Source of the DNA: Favolaschia claudopus
Taxonomy: Eukaryota > Basidiomycota > Agaricomycetes > Agaricales > Mycenaceae
Direction: 5' to 3'
DNA: 64,000 nucleotides
Assembly: GCA_037176885.1 (NCBI GenBank)
Contig: JAWWNJ010000034.1
Coordinates: 434,001 to 498,000 of the forward strand
A program made the translations under genes and the position numbers. This document shows, in pieces, positions 1 through 12,001 of this stretch. Below the pieces are notes generated by a model. The model ran no database searches and was not told where the DNA came from. It worked only from the letters and a program-made list of their open reading frames with translations. How positions within the stretch are numbered: position 1 is the first letter of the stretch; each line of letters opens with the position of its first letter.

Positions 1-2653
1 ATCCGTCTGATTCAATGGTTCATGACGAACGCGTTCCCAGAGCGCCTCATAGACCTTTCCATCGTAAACTCCCAGCGCACTGTGCGGCGATATTTCATTG
101 CTAGCAAGAATGTATGAAGGAGAAACGACCTACCTATCGAGCTCCCAATCCGTGAACCCGAAAGCGTCTGTGAGGCCAATGGCTTCGGGTAGCAATTCAG
201 CGCACAGACCCGCGATAGCTAGCCGAAGAGCACGAGTAGGGTCACGAGAGCGCGCAGGATTTCCAGTCGGTGTTGCACGGAATAGACCGAACGAGAGCAA
301 ATCCACGAGAGCGCCCTCCACCGAGGTGAGGAGATACTGCGAAGACGTTGTTCGTCAGTAATCTCCAAACACTATCTTGCAGGGGGGAACGTACGAGGAG
401 GTAGACCTTTCGGACGGCCTCTGCCTCCTTTCCCTTGAGAGTTGTTGGAAGGCCGTCGATCATTTCGCCCACGCGCGCAGCCACAAACGCCTCCGTCACC
501 GCCCTCGAAACCCTTTGAGTAAGCGTTGCATCCGGCGCCTCAACCGTTTGCGCGCATTCATTCACGAGTAGCGCGGCGCGCCACTCGAGCAGCAAGATCG
601 CTGTAGCAGGTTGATTCCACGATGACGGCTTCAGCTCGGGTGGAATCAGAGTCTTGTCGAGCAGGAGACGGAGATACTGTGAGGTAGGCGAGAGCGAGGG
701 CGCCTTGGCGGCCGGTGGTGTCTTGCTCGTGAAGAGCCCGCGGAATGCTTTCAAGGCTGCGCGGAGTACTTGGCCGTCGAGGACGAAGTTCTCTCCTTCA
801 TATCTGAAGCATTGCGAGCGATCAAGTTCTGGACGGACATTGAATGAATAGAATAGAGATGTAGACGCACGTCGCAGCAGGGAGATACTCCGCATACACC
901 CTCCCTACACCTGCAAACGCACTAAATCCGTGCCCGCCCATTGAGCGGCGCGCAGTCTCGAGGTCTTGAATCGCTAACGTCGTGACGAGAACCTTGAGCC
1001 CGCTCGTCATGACGTGCATCTCAGCGAGCTGGGACGTGTCACCCGAGGCGAGGCCGCGAGCGAGGGAGTCGAAGCCTCGAGACTTTGTAGATAGTTAGAG
1101 TGGAGTGGAGTGAAGTGAAGTGAGGAGGAAGTTCGCTCACTAAGGCACGCCCAAGCTCGATGAACACATATGAGCGGGCAATGAGTGGGACGAGGCGGAC
1201 GTGGAGCGACGGGTACGAGATTGTCTGTCGCTCCAATCCGTCATGGCCGACTTCACCCTGCCGGCGTACGGTGGCGTATCGAATTGCCACCGTCGCGCCT
1301 GATTGAAAGTGAGTGGAAAATTTCAAAAATTAGAGCATCATATTGATTTACCTCTCGCAATCGTCCATCCCGCGGTGGTCACCATACTGAGGTTGATTTG
1401 ACTCGAATTTCACAATGGGGACAAGAGAAAGTGATACATACCCAGATCGAATATAGAGCATCTACGAGGAAGCAGTGAGAATAATGTCTTTGAGGTAGAG
1501 GCATAAACTCACGCCGCCATAGCTCAACTTGGCGTGCGGAGGCGTCACATACGTCCCTGCGTCCGAGACGCCCGCGAACTTTGAGAGCATATTCTCTTTC
1601 GGAATACGGACATGATCAAAACGAGCGAACCCGTTATCCGTTGCAGCGAACCCGGCAAGCGCCTTTGGACCAATATCCCCCATCGTTATGCCGGGGAAAG
1701 GCATATGCGTATCTGTGTCGAGTCGAGTCAATTATCAGATGAATTTACGATAATAGAAGAGATGAATGATTCACCAAGCGATCGCAGCTGAACGAGAAAA
1801 AGGTGCGGACCCATATCCTTGCCATCCGGGAGAATGAGCTTGGCCTGAACAACACCATGAGTCGCGCTTCTTCCTAGCGCGCCGATCCACCACTTCGCAC
1901 TGGTGAGCGTGGGCGAATGGATCTCGAACTCGCGGGTTTCCGGGACATATGTGGCTGTGGTTTCGAGGCGACCGACGTTGGATCCATGGGCGAGCTCGGT
2001 TTGCAGGTAGCAGCCGATGATTCCCTTGTGTGCTATTAACTGGTCGTACTTTGCTAGCAATTCCGGGGATGCTTGGAGCCGGAAGACAGGCTCGAATGCT
2101 TAAGAATCCATATGAGTCTGAGTTGAAAGAGAGAAGGGAAGTGCTGTCTCGACCTATATTATGCAGGTCTGCGGAAAAATCAAGTACTGAGCCTCGGCAA
2201 ATTGAATGACACGAAAATTGGACATACTGATAGGGAGAGAGTCGTCAAGGACGGAAAGGGCAGTGCCCTCATCCTCTCTTGACCACTTGTGAATCTCCTT
2301 CAGCTCGTATAACCGGTTTGTGAGCGCCTGTCCCCGAATGTACAGCTCCTTCCTTGTCGCAAAGAGCCTAAAATCGACACGTCACGGACCGTTCAGAGGA
2401 GAATGAAACGAAGCACCTCGTAGACTTGTCGAAAACGGGATCCTTCGAGAGAATGTCGACAATCTGCGCCTGCTTTTGCCACTTTTCCGAGCCATCTGGA
2501 AGTCCGATGCACGATCAAGACAAATCCACTATCTTGAGCTGTATGCATACTGTGCAAAGTATCCCGGAGCGCTGAGACATTAATCGTAGTCTGCGCCCTC
2601 GCCGCTGCCATATCGACTGCATTCTGCTTGCTTGGGTCGCGGACTTGTGCCAT
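1..2653 (-). CDS. Acyl-CoA oxidase, peroxisomal (3' end beyond window)
   Basis: Acyl-CoA oxidase catalyses the first step of peroxisomal fatty-acid beta-oxidation: FAD-dependent acyl-CoA to trans-2-enoyl-CoA with release of H2O2. The chosen start is the ATG at 2653 (MAQVRDPSKQ). Exons between short introns give the family signature TELAHGSNVGRLETTA (about 1960-2020), the central block with MPFPGITMGDIGPKALAGF (about 1660-1710), and the helical C-terminal part with ARRSMGGHGFSAFAG (about 910-960). Removing the intron at about 815-872 restores AAT-YEGENF, in which the Glu of YEGEN corresponds to the catalytic base of the acyl-CoA dehydrogenase/oxidase fold. The last exon visible ends in YEALWERVRHEPLNQTD and runs off the left edge, so the peroxisomal targeting tail cannot be read. 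It is the only beta-oxidation gene in the window. Family assignment is secure; exact exon edges are not. Confidence 0.93.
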
Positions 2654-3520
2654 GGTTGTGGTCTGCAAGGGAAGATCCGGGACCGGTAACGAGAAATGCC
2701 GGTCATCCGTTCTTTGATCTTGTCCGTAAAACCGCCTTTTCATTTATTTCCCGGATGACGTAAGGCGCGTCAATCCCGAATCGCGCCGTTCAGAACTTTC
2801 TGAGTCAAGTTCTGAGTCAATCCGGGTCGCAGAATCTCTCAGAAATTCATTGGAGCCAGTCTTTACTTCAAGAAGGGAGCGACAGTACAGGCCTATCAAA
2901 CTCGAGCTATCCTGCCACGAAAACCGATCGAAAATTTAGATCAAGAGATAACGCCCAACCGAAACGAGGCAAAATCACTTCCCAACCCAAGTCCGAATCA
3001 GAATTCACCTTCACACACGTACCCATCATTCTTTCCCTTGTATGTATCGCTCAGTGTATGTAAGAAAAACAACCAAGTCCAAGTCAATTCCCATTTCGTC
3101 TTGTATCTCATCTCTTTCTTCTCTTTCTTCCCGTCCCTCCCTCCCCACTCCTTCCCTCTTTTCTTCCCTGTTCACAATTTATTCTTCTTTCTTCTTTTTT
3201 ACTGTACATCGAGCAAGCTAAGCTAGCCCGTTTCTCTTTAGTTTAGTCGCAGTCAGGAGTTTATGGATGGATGGCGTGGATGTGGATGTAGCGGGTGAAG
3301 GAATGAGTGGTATCGGTTTCAGTTGTAGTTGTAGTTGCAGCTGCAGTGAGGGTGGGGTGGAGTGGGGTGGATGGGATGGGAAGGAAGGAAGCAATGACCG
3401 TCAGTATACGTATACGATGCGCGCTCAGGCTCTGCTGTATGGCTAATAAATAAGTGCGTGCCGTGCCAAGGAAGGGTATGTGATGTGATTCCGTCAGTCA
3501 AATCAAGCCCAAGCCCAAGC
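2654..3520. other. Intergenic region: acyl-CoA oxidase 5' flank and PP2A-B 3' flank
   Basis: No coding exon could be supported here. The part next to 2653 is the 5' flank of the acyl-CoA oxidase. A long pyrimidine-rich tract (about 3105-3200, plus strand) and a G-rich patch (about 3335-3390) sit between the two genes. The 3' flank of the PP2A-B gene lies at the right. Confidence 0.6.
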
Positions 3521-5603
3521 CTAAGCCGCGCTATACACGAAAAGACTGTTCGTCGCGGCGATCTACATGTGTGCAAGTAAGTTGTCAGCCTCAAGTAAAC
3601 GAAAGGAGTAAGGATGGGATACTTACCGCAACGGTCGGCTCCCTCGGATGCCAACTGGCATGCAAGATCTTCTTATTAAAATCCAGCGGGTCGGTCTGCA
3701 TCGCCTCGCGCAGGGGCCGAGGCGCGGATTTGCCTGGGGATGAGAATGTCAAGTTAGCGATTATGTTAGGCATATATGTGGACGACATCGGCGACGCAAA
3801 CGAATAAAAATGACAGGCAAGGAAGGGCCAGGAAAGGAAAGAAATAAAAAGCAACAACACTCACCCATCCCGCCCTTCTTCGTCCTCAACACGGCCTTAT
3901 CCGCCTGCAACACCACGTCCCCATCCGTCTCCGCGTCATACACGCGGAAGAAGTTGTGGTAGGAGCCTGTGAGGAATTGTCTGTGCGGCGCGCGTCAGTC
4001 AGTGGGTCTGTAGCAAGCAGCGTATGGGGGGGGAACAGAAGAGCAAAAGGAATATCAAGCATGAGACAAGTAAGGAACGAAGCAAGAAAACAAGAAGGAA
4101 GAACGAAAGCAAGAAAGCAACAACTCACTTGCCCCCATCCCCCCAAACACACTCCCACTTATCAAAAATACAATCATTCTCATACAAATCGCACAGCTTG
4201 CTCTTCAAATGGTCGTGTACCGCGATACTCTTCAGCGGCTGCGCCTCGTTGCGCACGTCCCACAGTTTCAGCGTCAGGTAGTCTATCGTCGTGTCAGCGG
4301 ATACAATAAAATAAAGATAAAAGGATGATCAACGCGAGAAAGACAACGCACCCCGCGCGAGGATCTGCATCCCATCGGGACTAAACTGCGCGTCCGAGAT
4401 GCTGCTGATGATTTCGGAGAAGAACGAGGTGGTCGCGGGGTCTGGTGGGTCTTCGAAACCTGTAGTCGTATGTGACACGCATAGTCAGTATCGGGTAAGA
4501 AAGACGACGAGACTCGGAGAAGAGATTCCAAATCCTTTTAGATTGGATGCAGGTAGAAAAAGAAACGCACGTCTCACCGCCCCGCCCCCGGTCCCGGAAT
4601 CACATATCGCGCCCTCCCTCAAATCGCCCATCCGAATCACGGCCTTGGAGCTCGCGTACATGAAGAGATTGCACTGCGTCGGGTGGAAGGACGCCGTGGT
4701 GATGACTTCCGTGAGTTCTTCCATGTTAGCGGGTTTGATATCGACGATGTCTGCGGGGCCAGATGTATTTAGCATTGCATTCCATTTGCAAGAGACACGA
4801 GAGGAGGAAGCGCACTAAAGCTCTGATTATGCACGCCGAGATTCCACAGATTTATCCGCAGGTCGTCGGAGGAGATGTACGTCTCCTGGTCGGAGTTGAC
4901 TGAGATGGAGTGGATGTGGTAGGCGTGTGCGTTGGCGTAGACCTGCGAGGAGAGCGGGTTGGCAAAGACAGATGCGAGGAGATAAGCGCCGGACGACGCA
5001 CCTTCCTCGGGACGGCCGCGACCATCGTTTCCTGCGGGATACTCCTAGGCAGCCGCAGATGATGCCGCGACGTCGGCGGCGGCAGCGGGCGCCCCGTCTG
5101 CCCGTCGTAATGATTCGTCTCGCTGAGGATCTTCGGCGTCCGCTCAAACACTTTCCACAGCTTTATCGTCTTGTCTTTACTCCGGATCAGGGCATTATTC
5201 GAGACAAAGACAAAGCCCAACGCACCATTCGTCGACAACAAGAAATGCGCGCTATTCTGCCGCCCACACCACCGGATCTTGTTAATCTTCTCCTCAATCT
5301 CCAAACTCTTGAGATAGTCGAATTCGGGCTCGTGGCTCTGGAATTCGGTGTAGAACTTGTACTCCACTGCGCGCTGCTTGGACTGGTTGCGTTCGAATAG
5401 TACGACGCGGCCGCCTTTGTCGCCTGTGGCGAGGAAGTTGCCTGTCGCGTCGAAGGAGACGGCGGAGATGATGTCCGCTGGTCAAGATGTCATTTGTCCG
5501 TCAATGGACGAGATATGCAGCTCGACGCACCCTCTGTGATCTCCTCGACGTCGCCCTTGTCTCCGAACGCTTGTGCGAATCTCCACCCGCCTGTCTCGTC
5601 CAT
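3521..5603 (-). CDS. CDC55: Protein phosphatase 2A regulatory subunit B (B55/CDC55 family)
   Basis: This is the WD40 beta-propeller regulatory B subunit that directs PP2A to its substrates in mitotic control and signalling. It starts at the ATG at 5603 ([18 protein letters not shown]). Exons read in order give the near-invariant family blocks [20 protein letters not shown] (about 5290-5360), [22 protein letters not shown] (about 4820-4860), [20 protein letters not shown] (about 4705-4760), [35 protein letters not shown] (about 4220-4280), and [15 protein letters not shown]. The last intron (about 3548-3626) joins [11 protein letters not shown] to [13 protein letters not shown], followed by TAG at 3521-3523, which matches the usual end of fungal B55 proteins. 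At least seven short introns are present. Length fits the family. No defect is seen. Confidence 0.95.
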
Positions 5604-6425
5604 TCTGTCGGTCTAATTCTTGCGGTTTCTTGTGGTCGTGTGCCCGTCAAGATAGGCTAGAAAGACACGGGGATGGGTGGCTTGGGTCTATAGAATCGAT
5701 ATAGAGGAAGAGGTGGTGGAAACGAGGGGTAAACGCGGGGTAATGGTGAAGGCAGGAAACAAGGCGTCAGCGCCATCACCCCTCCGCGTGGCACCACAGA
5801 TTACCAAATCAGGAATGACAGTCTATTTATCTACGCCCTTGGAATAAGACAGATGGGTTCGGCTCCAGATGAATTTCAAGTCCGTCGCAGTAGTGTCATA
5901 GTGAATGAACAGTATATGGCCTCTACGAGGCGGTAGCTTAACCTTTAGGTTGACGCTTTCCGGACTACGCGAGGAGCCTAATGCTTTGCATTGACATTGG
6001 ACACCGTTCAACTGCGGCCGTAGTATGACCGTATGAACGGAGCCGCGAATACAATATGTGCTACGATTTGTATGTAAAGTTCCGTACGGGTGATTTGGTC
6101 TGCAAGCGAGGGGGCCAATAATGAGCTCGTTGCTGTGTAGCGCATATGCGTCGGATGCAGAGCATAGGCAGAAGGACGTGTCAAAAGCAAATCCGAACTC
6201 CACCACGAACACCAAAAAAATAAAGAGATGGCCCTGAAGCACAAACGACCGGTATGGCGCGATGATATGGACTCCACATTGTGGACGATACCAAGTGGGC
6301 AGAGAACGCGACGAAAGAAGGAAAGTGTCCGGGCGGCGGGCGCATATCCAAAGACATCATGCAGAGCAAAAAAAAAAGAGGGACGAAAGAAACATGGTGC
6401 TACATAATAGGATTCATCATGCATA
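5604..6425. other. 5' flank of the PP2A-B gene and uncertain 3' part of the next gene
   Basis: The first few hundred bases are the 5' flank of the PP2A-B gene. Beyond about 6000 the minus strand has open stretches, such as one containing DMRPPPGHFPSFVAF, that may be 3' exons of the gene ending upstream of 7016. I could not tie them into a convincing reading. A 16-nt sequence, GCTTAACCTTTAGGTT, at about 5937-5952 recurs inverted at about 7597-7612. Confidence 0.35.
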
Positions 6426-7016
6426 CACACCTTCCCATTCTCCGGCCTGAATCGCCAATCCGGATACCGTCGATGATGCTCTGCTTGTGCGGTGCGAGCT
6501 TGATCTTCCTATCTAGCCCGCTCAGAATGGAGGGGAGCGTGCCAGTATTTTCCTAACGCAGAATCGGTTAGCTAGATCGCAGGGGGGAGAAGAAAGAAAG
6601 GAGGAGCGAGCCAGACATATTCCCGCGAGACCCGACCCTTCCCGACGAGCTGCCCAAGACTCAGGGCCGCAAATGGAAACCCGTCCCCCAGAAACGCGAC
6701 GAAATTCAACAGGCAAAAGGAGGCAGACTCACCGAGGATCTCACTCAACATGCCATGATTGCCCTCTACTCTCCCCGGCACGTCCCGACTCCGAATAAAG
6801 CTCGACGGAAGCAAGAAGATGAACGCGCTCGGCGGGCAGGGGATGTACGACCCCGTCATGCGCACGGCGGCTTTGCTTCCTGGAGCCCCACGCGTCATGC
6901 TGCCGTCCTCTAGTACACTAGACCGTCAGCGGACGAGGCGTTCATGATGAGGGTGGGTGCGGTGAACGGGGACGTAGATGGAAATGGGGGACCTGTGAGG
7001 TCGAAGGAAGACATCA
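6426..7016 (-). CDS. Hypothetical protein, unrecognised (partial model)
   Basis: A protein-like minus-strand region whose family I do not recognise. From about 6898 down it reads MTRGAPGSKAAVRMTGSY, a hydrophobic stretch FIFLLPSSFIRSR, then GRVEGNHGMLSEILGE and FVAFLGDGFPFAALSLG. A GT-AG intron (about 6556-6611) keeps frame into ENTGTLPSILSGLDRKIKLA and KQSIIDGIRIGDSGRRMG, after which a GTGTGT donor is seen near 6430. An upstream reading with ATG near 7015 (MSSFDLTGPPFPSTSPF) ends at a stop before joining the main frame, so either it is a separate exon or the start is the ATG at 6898. Regular codon phase across the intron suggests a genuine gene. Both ends are uncertain. Confidence 0.4.
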
Positions 7017-7368
7017 TGCTTTTCTGGGCTTGCTGGTGAAGAGCCCAGGCCTAGGAGACAGACCGTCGACGAGTGGGGGCATGTCTGCGTCTGGATGGAG
7101 CACATTCAGAAATGACCATCGATTTATCGAGCGGATAGAAAAAGCCAAGGTAAAAAGGACAAGAGAAAGCATGAAGAGCGACGGCGGCTTGGTCATTGAG
7201 AAGATAAGTATGTTGGTATTGGCTGCATTCAGAGGAAGTCCAAAAATGACCAAGGTACTTTGGGGGCAGACGGTGGTCAAGAACAGAAAGACATCCAGGC
7301 CGACAATGTCTGTGTGCGGACAGTTCCGTGGTACGTCACCCATGTTGGTCAGAAGCCGTGATTAGCCT

Positions 7369-7531
7369 GTTTGCGCGCGAGCCGTTGGAGCCATCCAATG
7401 GTGCGTTGCGTTACGCGATGGCTCCACCCGCCAAAACTGGGCGCCTATGGCTGCCGTAGCCATTGGGCGGCTATTTCGGCGGGTGGAGCCACCATATTAC
7501 GCAACGCGAATTAGCCATTGGGCGCGCAAAC
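7369..7531. mobile_element. MITE-like foldback element, 163 bp
   Basis: The two ends are perfect 10-bp inverted repeats, GTTTGCGCGC at 7369-7378 and its complement at 7522-7531. Further inverted matches lie inside: GCGTTGCGT near each end, and ATGGCTCCACCCGCC against the complement of GGCGGGTGGAGCCAC. The whole unit could fold into one imperfect hairpin. There is no ORF. No clear target-site duplication was found, so it may be a degenerate MITE or a non-transposon foldback. Confidence 0.7.
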
Positions 7532-7926
7532 GCTCTATTGCCGGTGTTTGTCTCTTATTTGGTTTGATGGACAAAACCCAAGCCCGTCTAAGTAGCCTAA
7601 CCTAAAGGTTAAGCAATGAATCCATGATAGAGTACATTTTTGAAGGTTTTGGGATGGCTTGCAGCAGCACGATGGTCAGAGGATGATTACCTTTGAAATT
7701 TAGTGATCGGTTCAACCAAGGTTCAACAGCCTGTCAGCGAACTCCACTCATCGGTCTAGGCTCAAGCTTTTAATACAGTGGGTTAGCACATCCTGCGTTA
7801 ATTTACACCGTTCTCTCAAGTCAATGCATCTCCGATTTATAATCGCAATAGGTAGAGGGTATGTTATTATCATTTAGTAACGTTGTTCAACTCGGATCTG
7901 AGTCCGATCTTTTGAGGGAGACTGTC
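7532..7926. other. Non-coding stretch
   Basis: I see no coding signal here. It lies between the foldback element and the 3' end of the membrane-protein gene, and holds the inverted copy of GCTTAACCTTTAGGTT (about 7597-7612). Confidence 0.5.
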
Positions 7927-9418
7927 CTACATCTGAATCATACAGGTAAATGATCTAAATATTATCAGCAAGGCTTCCAAGTCAACCTTTCCAATGAACG
8001 AACCTTTATTCTCATGATACGCAGGTGGCAACGTCTCCGGTCTCGACCTCGCTGCCAGTGTTCTTCGATTCGTAGAAAAGAGTAACCTCATACTCTGTCC
8101 CTTCCTGGGTGCAACTTTCTTGACTGTCGGTAACGGACGACCCAAAGCATCAGCCACGGGTGGTGGAAAGAATTGAGTTTGTCGTTTTGATCGTTCCGCA
8201 GCCATTCGCCGACGACGCCGCCAAATCAAGCAGCAAGCAATGATCCCTGCGACGACCGATATTATCCCAATCGGCAAACCTGCAGCAGCAGCTGTGCTAA
8301 ATGCCCTTGGAGAGGTAGACTGAGAAGCACTGGGACTATTCGTCGCTGACTCCACCGCATCGAGTGACGTGGTGGTTTGATTGAATGGAGGCGAAACAAG
8401 ATTGGTTTTGGGGCAGTGAGTGAGTGAATTGTTGTCGTTCCCAAGATTATTTTCGTGGACGTGGTTTCGTGTGTATACACTGCAAAAGCGAGTCAGGTCT
8501 TCGGGGCTGTTTTCCGATGATAAATTGAATTATTAGACGCACTAGTACCTAAAATACGTCAATTAAGGTATTGAACCAGAGCAAGCGACCTACCAAGAGC
8601 CGTCTGGCCAGTTCTTAGAGTAAAGCCCGTCAAGAATTGGGATGTTTTGGTTACAAACAGCTTTCTGAATATTCTGAGGCAGACTGCGAATTGGTTTCGT
8701 CTGATCAGCATTCACAAAATCGGGATGCGACTCACTCTCCTCGAATAGGTTTAGAGCAGGACGACTTGCGAGTCCCATCGTACGATGCGTTCCAGAACCG
8801 CTGCATAGTTTTCGGTGCTATAAATCATGCTCATGCTCGGAATCCCATATTTGAACTACAGTAGAAGAGACGGAACACACGAGCATCATATCCGGTTCCT
8901 GTCCCAATAGGTTGCTGGCAGCTGCTAGCGACTTAGTTCTCGCTAGAGAACGAGACTGGCATATAAGACGTACTTCAAACATAACATACTCAGCGTGAAG
9001 GCGATTGAATTACAGCAGCAATCCGCTATGTCGAGGTAAATCTCTAGAGATCGTGTGGGATAATTGAACACTCGCTGCCTTGGCCATCATGGCACAAGTC
9101 CGGTGGCATGCTACTATTCATCTTCCCGACTTGATCTAAAGTATTCATTGAGTTGAAAATCATCCGTAAAGATCGCCGCACGTACATATCGGGTTGCATG
9201 TTTGACGTAATCTCTCATACGTCCTGCCTAGCGTTGATTAGACAAGGCTTCTGCTTGGAGAGACGCAATAAATACTCACATGGTGTCTCTCCGACAACCT
9301 TCGTATACCAATCCAACTGCACTCCTGAGCACTCCGTGAAATTTTGAAGGCAGGCGACCGGCGCAATCAACGCCAACAAGAGACAAGAGTTGAAAAGTGC
9401 TGCGGGCAAGAATTTCAT
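7927..9418 (-). CDS. Cysteine-rich secreted ectodomain with single transmembrane helix
   Basis: Start ATG at 9418 gives a signal peptide (MKFLPAALFNSCLLLALIAP) followed by an N-glycosylatable start (NFTEC). Short introns join VVGETPC to RTYERLRQTCNP, then YQVGKMNSSMPPDLCHDGQG. A later exon carries CQQPIGTGTGYD-like sequence, then LPQNIQKAVCNQNIPILDGL and NWPDGSW. The last exon (about 7927-8360) has a Ser/Thr-rich linker, one hydrophobic helix (GLPIGIISVVAGIIACCLIW) and a basic stop-transfer RRRRR before a Pro-rich cytoplasmic tail with LPPAYHEN. This architecture recurs in mushroom genomes as large families of membrane-anchored cysteine-rich proteins of unknown function. A cell-surface or sensing role is inference only. 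Confidence 0.75.
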
Positions 9419-10219
9419 AGGAAGCGAGCCGGGGGAAAGGGAGTGCGGTCCCGGGTTAAATACTGGATGCGGGACATGAATCATAAGATGTGCTTAGCTG
9501 TGCGCAGCAGATGGGCAGTATTTTTGGCTTGATGTGAACAATAAATACTGAGACCAGTATCATATGAGCAAAATGTCGAACTCCTCGTCGCTTTGTTCGA
9601 AGACAACTGGCAAAGGATTACCGACTCGGAGGTGACACTCCTCTACTGTTGTCGGAGCTCGTGATTTTTCCAGTGTGGATCGAGGCGAAAGATCGAGGCA
9701 TGAGACGGGATGCTGAGGGCCGACTAGTGTCAAAGCACTTACGGGAATCGTCGAGCGGTCGTCGTAAATCATCCATGATGACAAGCCAATGATAGGCACT
9801 GCGTTGCGGTGATCGTTTGTATTCAATCTTGTCGTTGTCTAGTCGATGATCAACGAGGGCGATGTTTACCTCAATCAAAACATATCACTTCTGGGTAAAA
9901 CACTCACTAATTCTGCACAGGCATTTTTGAGGTGGAGGCCAAATATTTCGTGCGCCTTGGCCTGATTTGAACTTGAACCGGTCAACCAGTTCAACATCTC
10001 CGAGATGGCCGAGTGTTCGAAATATGAGTACGATGAATGCATCGTCGTAGGCTACTGACTAGGCCATTAACTCTTGCTGTACCTTCAATTCGCTTCTGTG
10101 TTTCTTGGCATACGGATTCATAGGTATGATGTTGAACGGCCGGTGACCAAAAGGAAGGCCGTCTGATGGCCCATCATGATCGATGGCTCGGAAATTCCCT
10201 GCTGCTTGCCCACGCGGGC
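9419..10219. other. Intergenic; possible remnant of an unknown gene
   Basis: The right half of this stretch has open minus-strand reading (about 9560-9880) ending in VVFEQSDEEFDILLI, but no consistent exon chain or family could be recognised. The left part is the 5' flank of the membrane-protein gene at 9418. Confidence 0.35.
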
Positions 10220-11954
10220 ACGCAATGCCCGAAACAGTATCAACCCCGAAAACCCTTTGAACACTAGGTACCTGTCAGAAAAATTTCCAGTGCTGCGAAT
10301 GCTTGCCGAAGAAGATATAGAGCTCTCAGGATCTTCAGAGCTTCCACCTCAGTCTGAGATCGGTTCCTGGTCGGTTCCACCCTGAATTGCAGAAATCAAT
10401 CTTCGTTGGAACTTTTCAATTTGTGGGGCTCCGCCGCTTTGAGATGGCGAACACTAACACAAAACCAGGTTAATAAACCAAGGGACAATCATTCTCCATC
10501 CTCCAAAATCTCGTATTCTCCCTCGCACTCACTCCACTCTAATGGCCCGGGCCAAAAGAAGAAACTCGAGGTTGGACGATCTGACAAAATGAAGTAAGTA
10601 CACAAATAAGCCGTTGGAGCAACAGATGAAGGAGCACTCACTCAATCTGACAATTTCAAACCCATCCCGCGCTGCAGTCCATGGCAGCAAACGTGGAAGT
10701 TCGTCGCCGACAAGTCGAACGACGGGTTCAGCCTCGGGATACATCGGGAACAAAGTGACCACCAGAGTCTTCAACGCTGAGAACATAACATCACTCAACG
10801 CCGAGTCGAGTTCGCTCCATTTGAGTGCGTGCGGGTCGCTTGCGTCCTCGAAGCGTAGGTCGAGTGTGAGGTGTTGAAGAGTTTTGTAACGATGTTGTTC
10901 AAGTAAAAAGCATATCGCCCAGTGAAATATGTCGTCATCATCACAACAGGGCTTCGTGATACCGATGGACAGGCGGAGAGACCTGAGCGATGGAAGGCTT
11001 ATGCTGCAAGTGGGAGCCCCTTTCGGCCAGTCTGGAATGTGATCAGTTATACTGGGAAAGATGGGCAATAGACGGAAAAAAAACTTACACCAGATCATTA
11101 GCTGGAGACTTAGAGATTCCAGCGTGCCACTGACGTGGTGTAGCAAATTTTGGAGTGCGTTTACCTCATCATGCGTGACAGCTATCCGCAGATCACGAAG
11201 AGCGCGAAAGCTGGGGGTCGCAATCATCCAGGCAACAACACTGACAATGTCCATGTCGAGCGACGTAAACGATTTTATCGTCCCGAAGCACTCTCCGCTT
11301 CTGTCCTCTAGATCCCAATCAAATACGATGATCTTGCTGAATTTGAGCCTTTCTACAGACCGACAGCATTTGAAAACGTCGGTAGTAAGACGAACGACGC
11401 CGCTGAAGTCGAGATTACGCAAGGATGGGGATTTCATCAGCAACTGGATGGAGTGCTGCAGTTCCAGGGGTAGATCCCCCCAGGACTCGCTCGAACAGCG
11501 AAGCCTGAAAGTTCGAACTATTTCCGCATCGGCAAGAAGAGTGAGCAGTAGAGGGAGGGTCGATTCTCGGGCAATCCACGTAGGGCCAAGTTTCGGAGAG
11601 ACAATGTCCACGTGGCGGATGTAGGTGACGATGTGAGGGGATTGACACAGAGTTTCGTACAGAGATGAGCAAGGAGATTGACTCGCTATCTGTGTTGGTG
11701 CCTGTGTTCCAACGGAAATATGCTCGAAGATGAATGGCTGGCTCAGCGATCGGAGCTGCCGCGAGACGAGACAAAATTGGCGCAGGGCGTTGCGGTCAAA
11801 GCGTAGATGGTGTAGGATAACGAGTAGAAGCTCTGGCGGAAGTCGCGCTTGGGGGTCTGCTTCATGATCCGTAGGATTCCCGAGTTCAGCCATGCCCATG
11901 ACGGACGTTGAGAGTTGGTTGAGAGCAAGAGGGACCCCGTGGGAACTAAGCCGA
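10220..11954. repeat. Inverted segmental duplication, copy 1 (contains F-box gene)
   Basis: This about 1.73-kb segment is the inverted partner of 17617-19340. Homology begins just upstream of the F-box start codon (CGGCTTAGTTCCCACGGGGT on the minus strand) and runs through the gene and about 270 bp past its stop codon. The non-coding tail keeps recognisable matches (for example CAGTGCTGCGA), so the unit copied was genomic DNA and not a retrocopied mRNA; both introns are also kept. Confidence 0.85.
10489..11899 (-). CDS. F-box/LRR-like protein, copy 1
   Basis: The product has an N-terminal F-box (ARLPPELLLVILHHLRFD, then LRQFCLVSRQLRSLSQPF) and a leucine-rich tail (SLRNLDFSGVVRL, FRALRDLRIAVTHDE, ISLPSLRSLRLSIG, LQHLTLDLRF). 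Such proteins usually bring substrates to SCF ubiquitin ligases; the substrate is unknown. I chose the ATG at 11899 (MGMAELGNPTDH) because a TATA-like AATATATAT lies at 11964-11972 on the far side of it and because the duplicate gene has the matching codon. A longer open frame reaches 12001. Introns are 11032-11098 (GTAAGT donor) and 10581-10641. Removing the second gives an ending RPTSSFFFWPGPLEWSE and stop TGA at 10489-10491. Similar to copy 2 at 17671-19076 and to the pseudogene at 12361-14392. Confidence 0.85.
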
Positions 11955-11963
11955 GGCGTGTGG

Positions 11964-11972
11964 AATATATAT
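11964..11972 (-). promoter_or_regulatory. TATA-like element upstream of F-box copy 1
   Basis: AATATATAT lies about 65 bp before the ATG at 11899. It is outside the duplicated segment, which ends at about 11954, so copy 2 does not have it. Confidence 0.35.
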
Positions 11973-12001
11973 GGCCGGCAGGGCCGGGCAAAGTCCGACA
12001 T

